In this document: one piece after another, positions 7,887 through 14,758 of the stretch
Numbering within the stretch: the stretch's first letter is position 1
Layout: each line of letters opens with the position of its first letter
NCBI GenBank assembly: GCA_001940645.1
Contig: MDVS01000092.1
Coordinates: 1 to 17,048, forward strand
DNA length: 17,048 nucleotides
Reading direction: 5' to 3'
Source of the DNA: Candidatus Heimdallarchaeota archaeon LC_3
GTDB taxonomy: Archaea; Asgardarchaeota; Heimdallarchaeia; Hodarchaeales; LC-3
Made by a program: the position numbers and the translations under genes
Notes under the pieces: model-generated
Seen by the model: only the letters and a program-made list of their open reading frames with translations
Told to the model about the DNA's origin: nothing
Database searches by the model: none

Positions 7887-8683
7887 ACTTCAAAATCAAA
7901 CTCCTCTTTTCGCTGTTGGAGAATAATCCAATTTTTTGATTCGTACATGTTTTTCTCTAAATTTTTAGCATATTTTACTTCAGACTCAGTTAAATCAGAT
8001 TTTATAAATCGGATATTATATTCTTTCTCCAACATCATAATAAGTATTGATTTCCAATTAGTAACATTGAAATTATCTGAAATGTTAGTCGTTTTATAAT
8101 AATTGCTCTCTCTTCCCTTTTTTACTTCATAATTTGGGCGTGCTAATAGACTTTTTTCTAAGTTCACTAGATTTACATCAATTAATAGGGTTAAGTGATG
8201 TAAGAAACAATTTTTTTTGTAATAACCAGATGACCCTGATATTTTTAGCTCATTATAAAGAATATTGGAGGTTCCTTTTCGTTCCAAATTATTTAATCCA
8301 TAGCATTCTAAAGATTTAATTATGAAATCTGTAAAATAACCAGTGATATCTTTAATATTGGAAAATTTGTTCGGTAACATATTTTTATTGAATATCAGAC
8401 TAACGTTAAGATTCCCTAAATCTTGATAGACAGTACCTCCGCCAGAGATTCTTCTAGCAATTTCAATATTATTATTTTTACAATAATCAATATTTATTTC
8501 GCTAAAAAAATCTTGGTTTCTACCTAATATGACAGAGTTTTGGTTCCTCCAAAAACGGATGATAGAATCAAAATTATTATAGTTTTGAAGAGTAATTATG
8601 GATTGTTCTAAAGCTAAATTGTAGTTTACATTATTTCCAGATGATTCTTCTAGTATTAATCGACCTTGGATCATATCAATCAT
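7883..8683 (-). CDS. Lipoate-protein ligase A / biotin-lipoate ligase family protein
   Basis: A 266-residue member of the LplA/LipB/BPL catalytic superfamily, which attaches lipoate (or an octanoyl or related acyl group) to a Lys of carrier domains through an acyl-adenylate. Visible motifs are SVILGRNQD (50-58), the ligand-binding RRISGGGTVYQDLGN (77-91, matching RRxxGGGxVxxDxGN) and KISGS with the expected catalytic Lys at 147. Length fits a protein with the catalytic domain plus only a short C-terminal extension. The start ATG overlaps the previous stop by one base (TAATG at 8681-8685) and its TGA overlaps the next start, so it sits in the middle of a coupled operon between a TusA-fused sulfur transporter and an MFS permease. 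In sulfur-oxidising prokaryotes, dedicated LplA-type ligases act with TusA and lipoate-binding proteins; whether that applies here is open. Confidence 0.87.
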   Translation of the reverse strand: MIDMIQGRLILEESSGNNVNYNLALEQSIITLQNYNNFDSIIRFWRNQNSVILGRNQDFFSEINIDYCKNNNIEIARRISGGGTVYQDLGNLNVSLIFNKNMLPNKFSNIKDITGYFTDFIIKSLECYGLNNLERKGTSNILYNELKISGSSGYYKKNCFLHHLTLLIDVNLVNLEKSLLARPNYEVKKGRESNYYKTTNISDNFNVTNWKSILIMMLEKEYNIRFIKSDLTESEVKYAKNLEKNMYESKNWIILQQRKEEFDFEV

Positions 8684-10053
8684 TATTCTTTATGATATTT
8701 GATTAACATATACCAATTACCATCTTCTTCCCTTAAATTAATAATTTCTGAGTTTATTTTCTTTATGTATTCAGGAATGTCTTTAAGACTTGGTCTATGA
8801 TCTCCTATAACAATTATTTCTTCCCCATCTATCGATTTTCTAAGAGCTTTTCTTGTCAACATTAGTGGAATAGGACAAGTTTCTCCCCGAGTGTCTATCA
8901 TTCGTAATTCATCAATAGATTGAGCACCTGAAACAATGGATCCTGATTTGGAAGATAATTCTCCCATTAGGATAGGGGAGGTTGTTCTCATTTCAAAGTT
9001 TGTTATATCGAAATATTTGTTTAATAAAATTACCGATGTCCAATTGCCAGCTATCATGAAAAATATTGTAATAACAGATCCTATACTTAAATGAGGTAAT
9101 CCCCCAAAAATATGTCCAATATTGCATCCACTAGCTAATACAGCTCCTGCTCCCATTAACGATCCACCTGTAAATCCTTTTATTAAATTTCTTGGAGAAC
9201 TGACTTCGAAACGAAAATGACCTATTAATTTTGATGCGATTACAGCTCCCAAGATTGTTCCGATAACTAGAAAGGTAGCCCAACCGAAATCGAAAAAATT
9301 GACAATCCCATTTGTCATTCCTAATCCAGGTGAAGTGCAATTACATACACCAGTTTGAGTTAATCTTGTGAGAAATGCAAACATACCAACTATTGCAATA
9401 ATAGTTCCAACTATCCACCAGGGCCAGGGATTTTTAATTATCTGTAATGCATTTCCATCAAACATCGAAAAATTAAAGCTTAAATTTCGGGAACTTGCCC
9501 TATATTCCCAAAATCCGAATAAAATCAAACCTAATCCACCTATGATTAACCCAATAATCCAAAAATCATTAATATTTAGTCCTAAGAAATCAGGAATGGA
9601 TGGACTAAAATCTCCAGCAAACAGAAGAGTATTTCCAGTAATTTCAGATAGATTTATAAATGAATTATTCTGAACGATAAGACCAGTAATCATAAATCCA
9701 AATAGAGCGACAATTGCTTGATATAAACCTTCCCCGGCTTTATAACAGATACCTGATGCACAACCACTTGCTAAAACCATTCCAATACCAAAAATAAACC
9801 CTCCAAAAGGATTTAAAATGTATGAAAAGGTCATTGGTTTATATTCGTATAAATTAAACATAGCTAAAATTGCTACACATGTAGTCATAAGTAAAACAGA
9901 GAGTGTTATAATTTTAATTAAAGAAACGCTTCTAAATAAAAAAAAATTTGCAAAAGCTGAATTAGTACATAGTTTGGACTTTGATAACGCGAAACCAAAA
10001 ACCAAACCAATTGATAATCCTGTGAAAATCGCGATAGGATCTAAAGTTATCAT
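8683..10053 (-). CDS. TsuA/YeeE-family sulfur transporter fused to TusA sulfur carrier
   Basis: A 456-residue fusion. Residues 1-355 form a polytopic membrane domain of the YeeE/YedE (TsuA) family, which takes up thiosulfate through Cys relay sites. The conserved Cys are visible: C29 in SKLC, C98 in ASGCASG (with C103 close by) and C310 in ASGCNIG. An extra pair, C237 and C239 (VCNCTSPG), lies mid-protein. After a linker, residues 385-456 are a TusA-like domain, IDTRGETCPIPLMLTRKALR, with the sulfur-carrying Cys at 393 in the CPxP motif. The fusion suggests that sulfur imported as thiosulfate or a similar ion is passed directly to the carrier thiol at the inner face. It is first in the operon with the lipoate ligase and MFS genes. 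A TTTTAGGTTT element (10061-10070) sits seven bases before the ATG. Confidence 0.9.
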   Translation of the reverse strand: MITLDPIAIFTGLSIGLVFGFALSKSKLCTNSAFANFFLFRSVSLIKIITLSVLLMTTCVAILAMFNLYEYKPMTFSYILNPFGGFIFGIGMVLASGCASGICYKAGEGLYQAIVALFGFMITGLIVQNNSFINLSEITGNTLLFAGDFSPSIPDFLGLNINDFWIIGLIIGGLGLILFGFWEYRASSRNLSFNFSMFDGNALQIIKNPWPWWIVGTIIAIVGMFAFLTRLTQTGVCNCTSPGLGMTNGIVNFFDFGWATFLVIGTILGAVIASKLIGHFRFEVSSPRNLIKGFTGGSLMGAGAVLASGCNIGHIFGGLPHLSIGSVITIFFMIAGNWTSVILLNKYFDITNFEMRTTSPILMGELSSKSGSIVSGAQSIDELRMIDTRGETCPIPLMLTRKALRKSIDGEEIIVIGDHRPSLKDIPEYIKKINSEIINLREEDGNWYMLIKYHKE

Positions 10054-10060
10054 GGATTGT

Positions 10061-10070
10061 AAACCTAAAA
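10061..10070 (-). promoter_or_regulatory. Probable ribosome-binding element of the transporter-TusA gene
   Basis: Minus-strand TTTTAGGTTT lies seven bases before ATG 10053. The identical decamer occurs eight bases before the neighbouring regulator's ATG (10747-10756). The AGG core could pair with the 16S 3' end. A shared regulatory box is the alternative. Confidence 0.4.
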
Positions 10071-10174
10071 AATATTAATTAATCAAATTCTAATTTACAG
10101 ATAATTCATAGTTGATTTTTGATGAAATAAACAAAATGATAAATTCATAAAAATTTACTTTCAAAATAAATTAT

Positions 10175-10738
10175 TTACTTTCTTTTATAAAAATTCGACC
10201 ACAAACTCGAAAAACTCGCTATTACAGATGGATTTGGTTTATACAATAATATTAATCCTTTGATTTTATCCCGATCCTGCAATTGATAACTATTACTCAT
10301 ATCAGCAACTTTTATGATGATTTTCTCTTCTAATAACTTCTTCAGATAATAACTAATAGTACCTTTAGAATTAAAACGTAATTTTTTGTATAAATCGTTA
10401 TTTCGGAGAATTCCTCTTAAAGTGTTAGGATCGTCACCTTCAAATGACTCTAAAAATAAAACTATAAACTCCAAAATAACAGGATTTCTTAAAAGTTTCA
10501 GAGTTTTAAATTCCTCTTCAGAAATTTGTTGATCTGTTAAAAAGAATCTAATCGCTTTCTGATCTCTTACTCCAACTATTTTATGTTCGTTATTCAAGCT
10601 ATCTATATGATATTTCATTAAACTAGAAGAAATATCTAATTCTCGGGATAATTCCCTTAGGGATAATCCTGGATATTTATCAATGGTTGTTAAAATAATC
10701 TCTTTGAGATCTCCAGACTGTTTTTCTTTCTTGGACAT
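10175..10738 (-). CDS. Archaeal transcriptional regulator with two winged-helix domains
   Basis: A 187-residue predicted DNA-binding protein. The first winged helix spans about 10-67, with LSLRELSRELDISSSLMKYH as the helix-turn-helix and a wing ending RFFLT. The second spans about 82-150 (NPVILEFIVLFLES, then GTISYYLKKLLEEKIIIKV), giving the tandem layout common in archaeal ArsR/MarR-like regulators. There is no visible metal-binding Cys cluster. Downstream lies the transporter-TusA operon (121-base gap); upstream, 31 bases away on the same strand, is a small three-helix membrane protein. Such regulator/small membrane protein pairs recur in archaea, and the membrane protein may tune the regulator. 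The ATG at 10736-10738 is preceded by TTTTAGGTTT. The target is unknown; the adjacent sulfur operon is a candidate by proximity only. Confidence 0.75.
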   Translation of the reverse strand: MSKKEKQSGDLKEIILTTIDKYPGLSLRELSRELDISSSLMKYHIDSLNNEHKIVGVRDQKAIRFFLTDQQISEEEFKTLKLLRNPVILEFIVLFLESFEGDDPNTLRGILRNNDLYKKLRFNSKGTISYYLKKLLEEKIIIKVADMSNSYQLQDRDKIKGLILLYKPNPSVIASFSSLWSNFYKRK

Positions 10739-10746
10739 ATTTTAAC

Positions 10747-10756
10747 AAACCTAAAA
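10747..10756 (-). promoter_or_regulatory. Probable ribosome-binding element of the two-winged-helix regulator
   Basis: Minus-strand TTTTAGGTTT, identical to the element at 10061-10070, lies eight bases before ATG 10738. The conserved spacing in two adjacent genes favours a translation signal. Confidence 0.4.
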
Positions 10757-10769
10757 TTGAATCTGATAT

Positions 10770-11060
10770 TTACCAATCTTTCTTAATGACAGGAACAATA
10801 AGAAATATCAATGTGACTAAATCAAAGAGTGCTTCAACAAACTCAAGGTCACCATGAGGGAAAATATCATATAATAGTGAAATAACAACTAAAAAGTTTT
10901 TTAGGAAAAAAACACCAAAAGCAGTTGCGACAAAAATAATTCTTTTATCTCGTGTCGTGAAATAACTCGAAAAACCTATTGTAGACAATATTAAAGATAA
11001 AATGGCAACAGCTAGTATGATTAACAACATAGGGAACTGATCAGGGGTAATACTTTGCAA
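10770..11060 (-). CDS. Small three-helix membrane protein
   Basis: A 96-residue protein with hydrophobic segments at about 10-32, 40-63 and 75-92, separated by a short basic loop (TTRDKR) and an acidic loop (HGDLEFVE), and ending KKDW. The start is TTG at 11058-11060, supported by GGTGA at 11067-11071, six bases upstream; the alternative Met at residue 11 would sit at the edge of the first helix. It ends 31 bases before the two-winged-helix regulator on the same strand, so the two are probably cotranscribed. In layout it resembles small archaeal membrane proteins found beside winged-helix genes, which may act as a sensor or anti-regulator. No enzymatic motif is visible. The pairing is seen; the function is inference. 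Confidence 0.65.
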   Translation of the reverse strand: MQSITPDQFPMLLIILAVAILSLILSTIGFSSYFTTRDKRIIFVATAFGVFFLKNFLVVISLLYDIFPHGDLEFVEALFDLVTLIFLIVPVIKKDW

Positions 11061-11066
11061 TATTTT

Positions 11067-11071
11067 TCACC
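11067..11071 (-). promoter_or_regulatory. Shine-Dalgarno deciding a TTG start
   Basis: Minus-strand GGTGA lies six bases before TTG 11058-11060, matching the GGTGAT part of the archaeal consensus. It supports TTG over the internal ATG at codon 11. Confidence 0.55.
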
Positions 11072-11127
11072 AAAAGATGATTTCCAATTTTTTTTTATTA
11101 ATAGAATAACAGAAAAATTGTTTTTAA

Positions 11128-11277
11128 TTATCGATTCAAAAAATCTAATAACATTGATTGTTTGTATAGTTTCCCTCCAAGGACTTTATACTCAATTGTA
11201 CTATTTTTATGCAAATGAAATCTTAACCATCCGGATTTTATATATTCTTTGTAACAAATCGGACATTTGATTGTCAT
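11128..11277 (-). CDS. Tiny Cys2His2-like zinc-finger protein
   Basis: A 49-residue protein starting at ATG 11275-11277. An AAGGA at 11287-11291 lies nine bases upstream and favours this start over an in-frame TTG at 11331. It contains CPICYKEYIKSGWLRFHLHK: Cys5 and Cys8 in a C-x2-C knuckle, then His21 and His23 after 12 residues. The spacing of the two His (H-x-H) is shorter than in classical C2H2 fingers, so zinc coordination may involve only one of them or differ from the classical fold. The rest is basic and hydrophobic. It precedes the small membrane protein on the same strand with a 67-base gap and may share its transcript. Small single-finger proteins are common in archaea and usually bind nucleic acid or protein. 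Expression is not certain. Confidence 0.5.
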   Translation of the reverse strand: MTIKCPICYKEYIKSGWLRFHLHKNSTIEYKVLGGKLYKQSMLLDFLNR

Positions 11278-11443
11278 TATATGAAATCCTTGTAGTAATA
11301 GATATGAATATTCAGTAATTAGATGTTTCAAATTTAATTGATTTGATGTTATACTAAATTAAATTAATAATGTCAGATAAAAATTTTTCCAAGATTTCTC
11401 AGTCAGATATCAAAAAAGTAGAAAAATAATTTTTTTAGTGGTT

Positions 11444-11461
11444 TTCTTTTTCAGAAAAGAA
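11444..11461 (-). terminator. Weak hairpin downstream of the thioredoxin-like gene
   Basis: Arms TTCTTTT (11444-11450) and AAAAGAA (11455-11461) flank four bases, about 60 bases after the minus-strand stop at 11522. It is AT-only apart from one G-C pair per arm, so the stem is weak. The surrounding sequence is A/T-rich, and the call is tentative. Confidence 0.2.
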
Positions 11462-11521
11462 TTTCTTAATAATTTAATATTTTTAAGATATCCAGATTTT
11501 CAAGGCACATAAAAGCCCATA

Positions 11522-12076
11522 TCATCTTAAAGAATTGATCCAATCCTCAATATCATCAATATTTAAAACCCCTATATAATTTTTCACAAATGAACCATTA
11601 GGAGCCATCAAAAAAGTGTGTGGAACTCCCGTAACGTCTAAAATTTCATGGTAGTCTTTTAAATCACGTCCAAAGTTCCATGTTCCTTGATCGATATAAG
11701 AACTAAGATTGTTATCATTGATATAATTTTGTATGATATTTGGTTGATCATGGGGAGTATCAATGCTAATCGACCAAAATATAACATCTGAAAATTGGTA
11801 TTTTTGATGATAACTAGCAATTGCTTGAGTGATTTGTTTGCAAGAGGTGCACCAAGTTGCAAAAAATTCAATAAATTGAATTTTTCCACTATAATCTGCA
11901 GTAGATATTGTATTTCCATCAAGATCTGCTACTTCAATATCCGTTGTTCCAGAAAATCCTTCAAATCCCGCAAATACAAATAATGATCCTAAAAGGATGA
12001 GGGGTATAACAAACATAGCGATAGTCTTGCGATTAATATTGAAACTTCTTTTCAATGATGAATCGTTTTCACTCAT
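11522..12076 (-). CDS. Membrane-anchored TlpA/ResA-like thioredoxin
   Basis: A 184-residue thiol-disulfide oxidoreductase. A basic N-terminus is followed by one membrane helix at about 18-38, which places the thioredoxin domain outside the membrane. The domain shows the TlpA/ResA pattern: strand IEVADLDGNTI, then IQFIEFFATWCTSC with the active-site Cys at 76 and 79 (WCxxC), SISIDTPHD, and the cis-Pro loop TGVPHTF with Pro152. Such proteins reduce or isomerise disulfides on secreted proteins and often keep haem-attachment Cys reduced during cytochrome maturation. It is divergent from the gene for a surface protein with a CGCH motif, so that protein is an attractive client. A TATA-like AAATATAAT (12124-12132, minus strand) lies about 50 bases upstream. 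Fold and active site are clear; the client is inference. Confidence 0.88.
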   Translation of the reverse strand: MSENDSSLKRSFNINRKTIAMFVIPLILLGSLFVFAGFEGFSGTTDIEVADLDGNTISTADYSGKIQFIEFFATWCTSCKQITQAIASYHQKYQFSDVIFWSISIDTPHDQPNIIQNYINDNNLSSYIDQGTWNFGRDLKDYHEILDVTGVPHTFLMAPNGSFVKNYIGVLNIDDIEDWINSLR

Positions 12077-12428
12077 ATACTTGTTACCACATTTTGTTTG
12101 GAAAAATAAATCACTAAAAAATGATTATATTTACTCGTAAATTTTGTAGGTATATCTATATTTGTGCTCATAAAATAGGTTCTCTTAAATATAAATAAAT
12201 CATCAACTTACCTTGATTCATACAATTTTGACCAATTTACACAATAAACCTCAAATATAAAATTTATTTAAAAATAACAAATTAATGCAAAGAATTAATA
12301 ATGAATTGAAGAATTCCAATCAGATTAATACTTTTAGTAGAAGGAAAAAGATTTACTCAATTATTATTAAAAAAATAATCGAAATTAAAAAAATAAACAT
12401 ACATTTCTAAAATGTAACAAAAAAATCG
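12077..12428. other. Divergent intergenic region between thioredoxin and surface-protein genes
   Basis: These 352 AT-rich bases hold the two divergent promoters. For the thioredoxin gene, minus-strand AAATATAAT at 12124-12132 is a candidate TATA box. For the surface protein, A/T tracts at about 12384-12396 are about 35 bases before the GTG and no Shine-Dalgarno is present, so a short leader or leaderless transcript is possible. I see no RNA gene or coding remnant here. Confidence 0.4.
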
Positions 12429-14021
12429 GTGAATTATTTGAAAAGCGTTTCTAAAATAACAATTTCGATATCCCTGATGATAATAATTTTTATTTCGTTC
12501 TTATTTATTGTTAATACGTCTGTGGTCGGAAAAACAACCAACGATACTTCTTTTAATGAATTTGATCCAAGTAATCTGACAGGCTGTGGTTGTCATAACG
12601 GGGGATCTCCTAACCTTTTTTTAGGTGCAGGTTTAATAGATATTGAAGCTCCGACTGTGGTTGCTCCTGGAGTACCATTCAATGTTAATATTTCAGTTAA
12701 TGGTTTTCTTGATGCTTCTAGTGAAAATATAACTGTTGGTTTTAGAACAGCTGATGGGGATAATAGTGAATTTATTAGCAGTGTAATTCAACAGAATGAT
12801 CACTTACTAGATGTGTCAGGTCATTCCAGTAGTAAAATAGTCTTTCCAGATGAACTATTTCCACCAGGTGTGCAGGATAATTACACCCTTGTAGCTTTAG
12901 CAGTTTGGGCTGATGGAACATCTGATTTTTACTACATCTACAGTAATGTAACAATTGAAGTATCTGGTTCAGCTGATAAAGTCCCTCCAGTAATTCATTC
13001 AGTCTTATTAGATAGTGTTGAGGCTTCCAATTCGTTAGCTGATCTATCAACTGATGTTTTAGTACAGGTTAATGCTACTGACAATGTTGCTATGAAGAGA
13101 GTATCATTAATCATAGATACCGATGATCCAATTGAAATGTTATTCAATAATGTTTCAAATTTATATAACTATACGTTGAATACATATTTTATTCCAAATG
13201 GGCCTTTTACACTAAAAATTTTTGCTGAAGATTCCTTAGGTAATAACGCTACAATGACTTATAACCTTAATGTGTTAAACACAGGAGTAGAGGGGGATGT
13301 AACAGCTTGGAAAATGGTAAAAAGTGAAATAATCATCGGTGATGGTGTGGTTGATGAATATTGGGACAATATTGATGAATTTAAGGTAGAAGAATTCAGT
13401 ACTGGCAATACAGATGGATGGGTTAAGGCCAGTCATGATGGTTATTATTTATATATGCTTGTAGCTTATGTAGCTGATTTAGAGAATTATTGGATTGCAT
13501 TTGAATTAGATGCAGATGATGAAAACATGGTAGATGGTCATGATGGTTGGGCTTTCGGAATGGGGCATGATGAAACCAATTACTATGGAGATGTTTATTA
13601 TCGTGGGTCAGATACTCATCCAGCAATTGATTCTAGAAATGATATTAGTTTTGAAAAGATAGATACTGAGGGAGAAGTTATTGTTTATTACGAATTTAAA
13701 CGGCCATTAATAACTAATGATGAAGATGGCAAAGATTTTGATTTAGTAGAGGGAGAAATATACAATATTAAGTTTGCTAGTAGTAAACCAGCTTTTCATA
13801 AAAGTGGACATCGTGAAGTTCATACTTTCGCAATTTCACAATCATTTCCCTCTGGAAATGGCGATCCGACTACAACTACTACTTCAACTAACACAAGAAG
13901 TCCTCAGCAAGTAAAAGACGAAAATATCATTAACTTCTTTTTATTAGCTGGATTAGGATTTGGATTAAATATTTCTATTATAGTTATTATATACATCTTT
14001 CAAAGGAGGAAAGTATTATGA
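12429..14021 (+). CDS. Surface-anchored redox-type protein (CGCH motif, Ig-like, DOMON/EB_dh-like domain)
   Basis: A 530-residue secreted, membrane-tethered protein. Residues 8-32 are a signal or anchor helix. A GCGCHNGG motif follows, with Cys53, Cys55 and His56; it resembles the cytochrome-c-like CxxCH found at the start of choice-of-anchor-V/Reeler-like proteins but has one residue fewer. Residues about 65-180 are beta-rich, and about 185-285 look Ig-like (VPPVIHSV to NNATMTYNLNV). Residues about 290-470 fit a DOMON/CBM9-like sandwich of the ethylbenzene-dehydrogenase gamma type, which can hold b-haem: DGVVDEYWDN, GYYLYMLVAY, WIAFELDADD, DGWAFGMG, HREVHTFAIS. A Thr-rich stalk (about 480-490) and one helix (about 502-524) with a basic end follow. 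The start is GTG without Shine-Dalgarno. It overlaps the next gene by four bases. Electron transfer at the cell surface is likely but unproven; sugar binding is the alternative. Confidence 0.75.
   Translation: MNYLKSVSKITISISLMIIIFISFLFIVNTSVVGKTTNDTSFNEFDPSNLTGCGCHNGGSPNLFLGAGLIDIEAPTVVAPGVPFNVNISVNGFLDASSENITVGFRTADGDNSEFISSVIQQNDHLLDVSGHSSSKIVFPDELFPPGVQDNYTLVALAVWADGTSDFYYIYSNVTIEVSGSADKVPPVIHSVLLDSVEASNSLADLSTDVLVQVNATDNVAMKRVSLIIDTDDPIEMLFNNVSNLYNYTLNTYFIPNGPFTLKIFAEDSLGNNATMTYNLNVLNTGVEGDVTAWKMVKSEIIIGDGVVDEYWDNIDEFKVEEFSTGNTDGWVKASHDGYYLYMLVAYVADLENYWIAFELDADDENMVDGHDGWAFGMGHDETNYYGDVYYRGSDTHPAIDSRNDISFEKIDTEGEVIVYYEFKRPLITNDEDGKDFDLVEGEIYNIKFASSKPAFHKSGHREVHTFAISQSFPSGNGDPTTTTTSTNTRSPQQVKDENIINFFLLAGLGFGLNISIIVIIYIFQRRKVL
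14005..14009 (+). promoter_or_regulatory. Strong Shine-Dalgarno inside the end of the surface-protein gene
   Basis: GGAGG lies eight bases before ATG 14018 and 11 before the next ATG at 14021. It points to independent or reinitiated translation of the DUF2231-like gene and favours the first ATG. Confidence 0.75.
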
Positions 14022-14716
14022 TGTCAGGTCTTCACTCACCAAGTTTACACTTCCATATAGGAGCATGGGCAGTTACTGCTCTTTGTACATTCTTAGCTTT
14101 CTGGATAAATTTTTTACAGAAAAGAAATCTCTTACCTAAAGTGTTAGAAAATATTCTAGGTCCATTTGCCGTTCAACGTTTGGATTATGTTGCTCATGTA
14201 ACAGGAATAATCGGTTTTTTAGGAATAGTTGCTTCAGCTTATTTTGGGTTTATTGATGCTTCTGGAGTAGCAGGAGCAGGTCCTCTCGATATAAGTGCCG
14301 CTTTGAAGGGAATAGATGTTTCCTTTGGTAATGAGGTATTAGCTTTCAAAGTTACATGGACAATAGTAGCGTTACAGGCATTCATATTTGCTGGATTAAT
14401 TAGGTTTTACTTTGTTACTTTAAATCATGCCAATTCTGTTTATGATCGTCATACCGCTGTTCAGGTTATTTATGCGGAGTCAACTTTACTTGGTTTCTTT
14501 TTACTCGTAATGGTCGCTGGAGCAGGTGGTATTTGGGTTTACGGAAAAAGTATTTTAACTGATGTTCCAATTTTACAAGACTTTTTACCACAAGGTAATC
14601 TTATGATACCTTTAGTGACTCTTTCAGCACTCTTAGCTTTAACATTGCTAGTAAGTTCCATATTGAGAGAATCAATAACAAAACAAAAACCTGAAAAAAG
14701 AAAAGAGACTGTATAA
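14018..14716 (+). CDS. DUF2231-like polytopic membrane protein, possible b-type haem carrier
   Basis: A 232-residue membrane protein with hydrophobic segments at about 13-33, 60-80, 108-130, 148-172 and 192-213. The start LHSPSLHFHIGAW (His6, His11, His13) and DYVAHVTGIIGFLGIVASAYFGFIDA-like second helix (His60) resemble the DUF2231 family pattern of HP..VHFPI and A..tG..D. His137 and His145 lie near the ends of later helices. Several His at helix ends would suit axial haem ligands, so a cytochrome-b-like role is possible. It overlaps the surface protein by four bases (ATGA), which strongly suggests coupled production and a shared complex: membrane electron carrier inside, haem-type domain outside. 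The C-terminus is a basic cytoplasmic tail. The family call is by pattern; haem binding is inference. Confidence 0.65.
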   Translation: MMSGLHSPSLHFHIGAWAVTALCTFLAFWINFLQKRNLLPKVLENILGPFAVQRLDYVAHVTGIIGFLGIVASAYFGFIDASGVAGAGPLDISAALKGIDVSFGNEVLAFKVTWTIVALQAFIFAGLIRFYFVTLNHANSVYDRHTAVQVIYAESTLLGFFLLVMVAGAGGIWVYGKSILTDVPILQDFLPQGNLMIPLVTLSALLALTLLVSSILRESITKQKPEKRKETV

Positions 14717-14721
14717 TTTTT

Positions 14722-14758
14722 TTTAGAAAATAATTCCATCTTTTTCTAAATTTTTTTT
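14722..14758 (+). terminator. Hairpin plus T8 terminator after the DUF2231-like gene
   Basis: Perfect 9-base arms TTTAGAAAA (14722-14730) and TTTTCTAAA (14742-14750) enclose an 11-base loop and are followed by eight T (14751-14758). It lies six bases after the plus-strand stop and overlaps the TAG stop of the convergent minus gene. A U-run suits archaeal termination; the stem may be extra. Confidence 0.55.

Noticed and set aside
9368..10078. Plus-strand frames opposite the transporter-TusA gene
   Set aside because: They are antisense to a gene with clear family Cys motifs and carry no domains of their own.
11055..11270. 71-codon plus-strand frame over the small membrane and zinc-finger genes
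   Set aside because: Low-complexity translation with no ribosome-binding site; it overlaps two better-supported minus-strand genes.
11278..11331. Upstream TTG extension of the zinc-finger gene
   Set aside because: The TTG at 11331 has no ribosome-binding site, while ATG 11277 has AAGGA nine bases upstream.
12775..13626. Minus-strand frames opposite the surface protein
   Set aside because: His/Leu-rich low-complexity translations typical of antisense shadows; no start signals.
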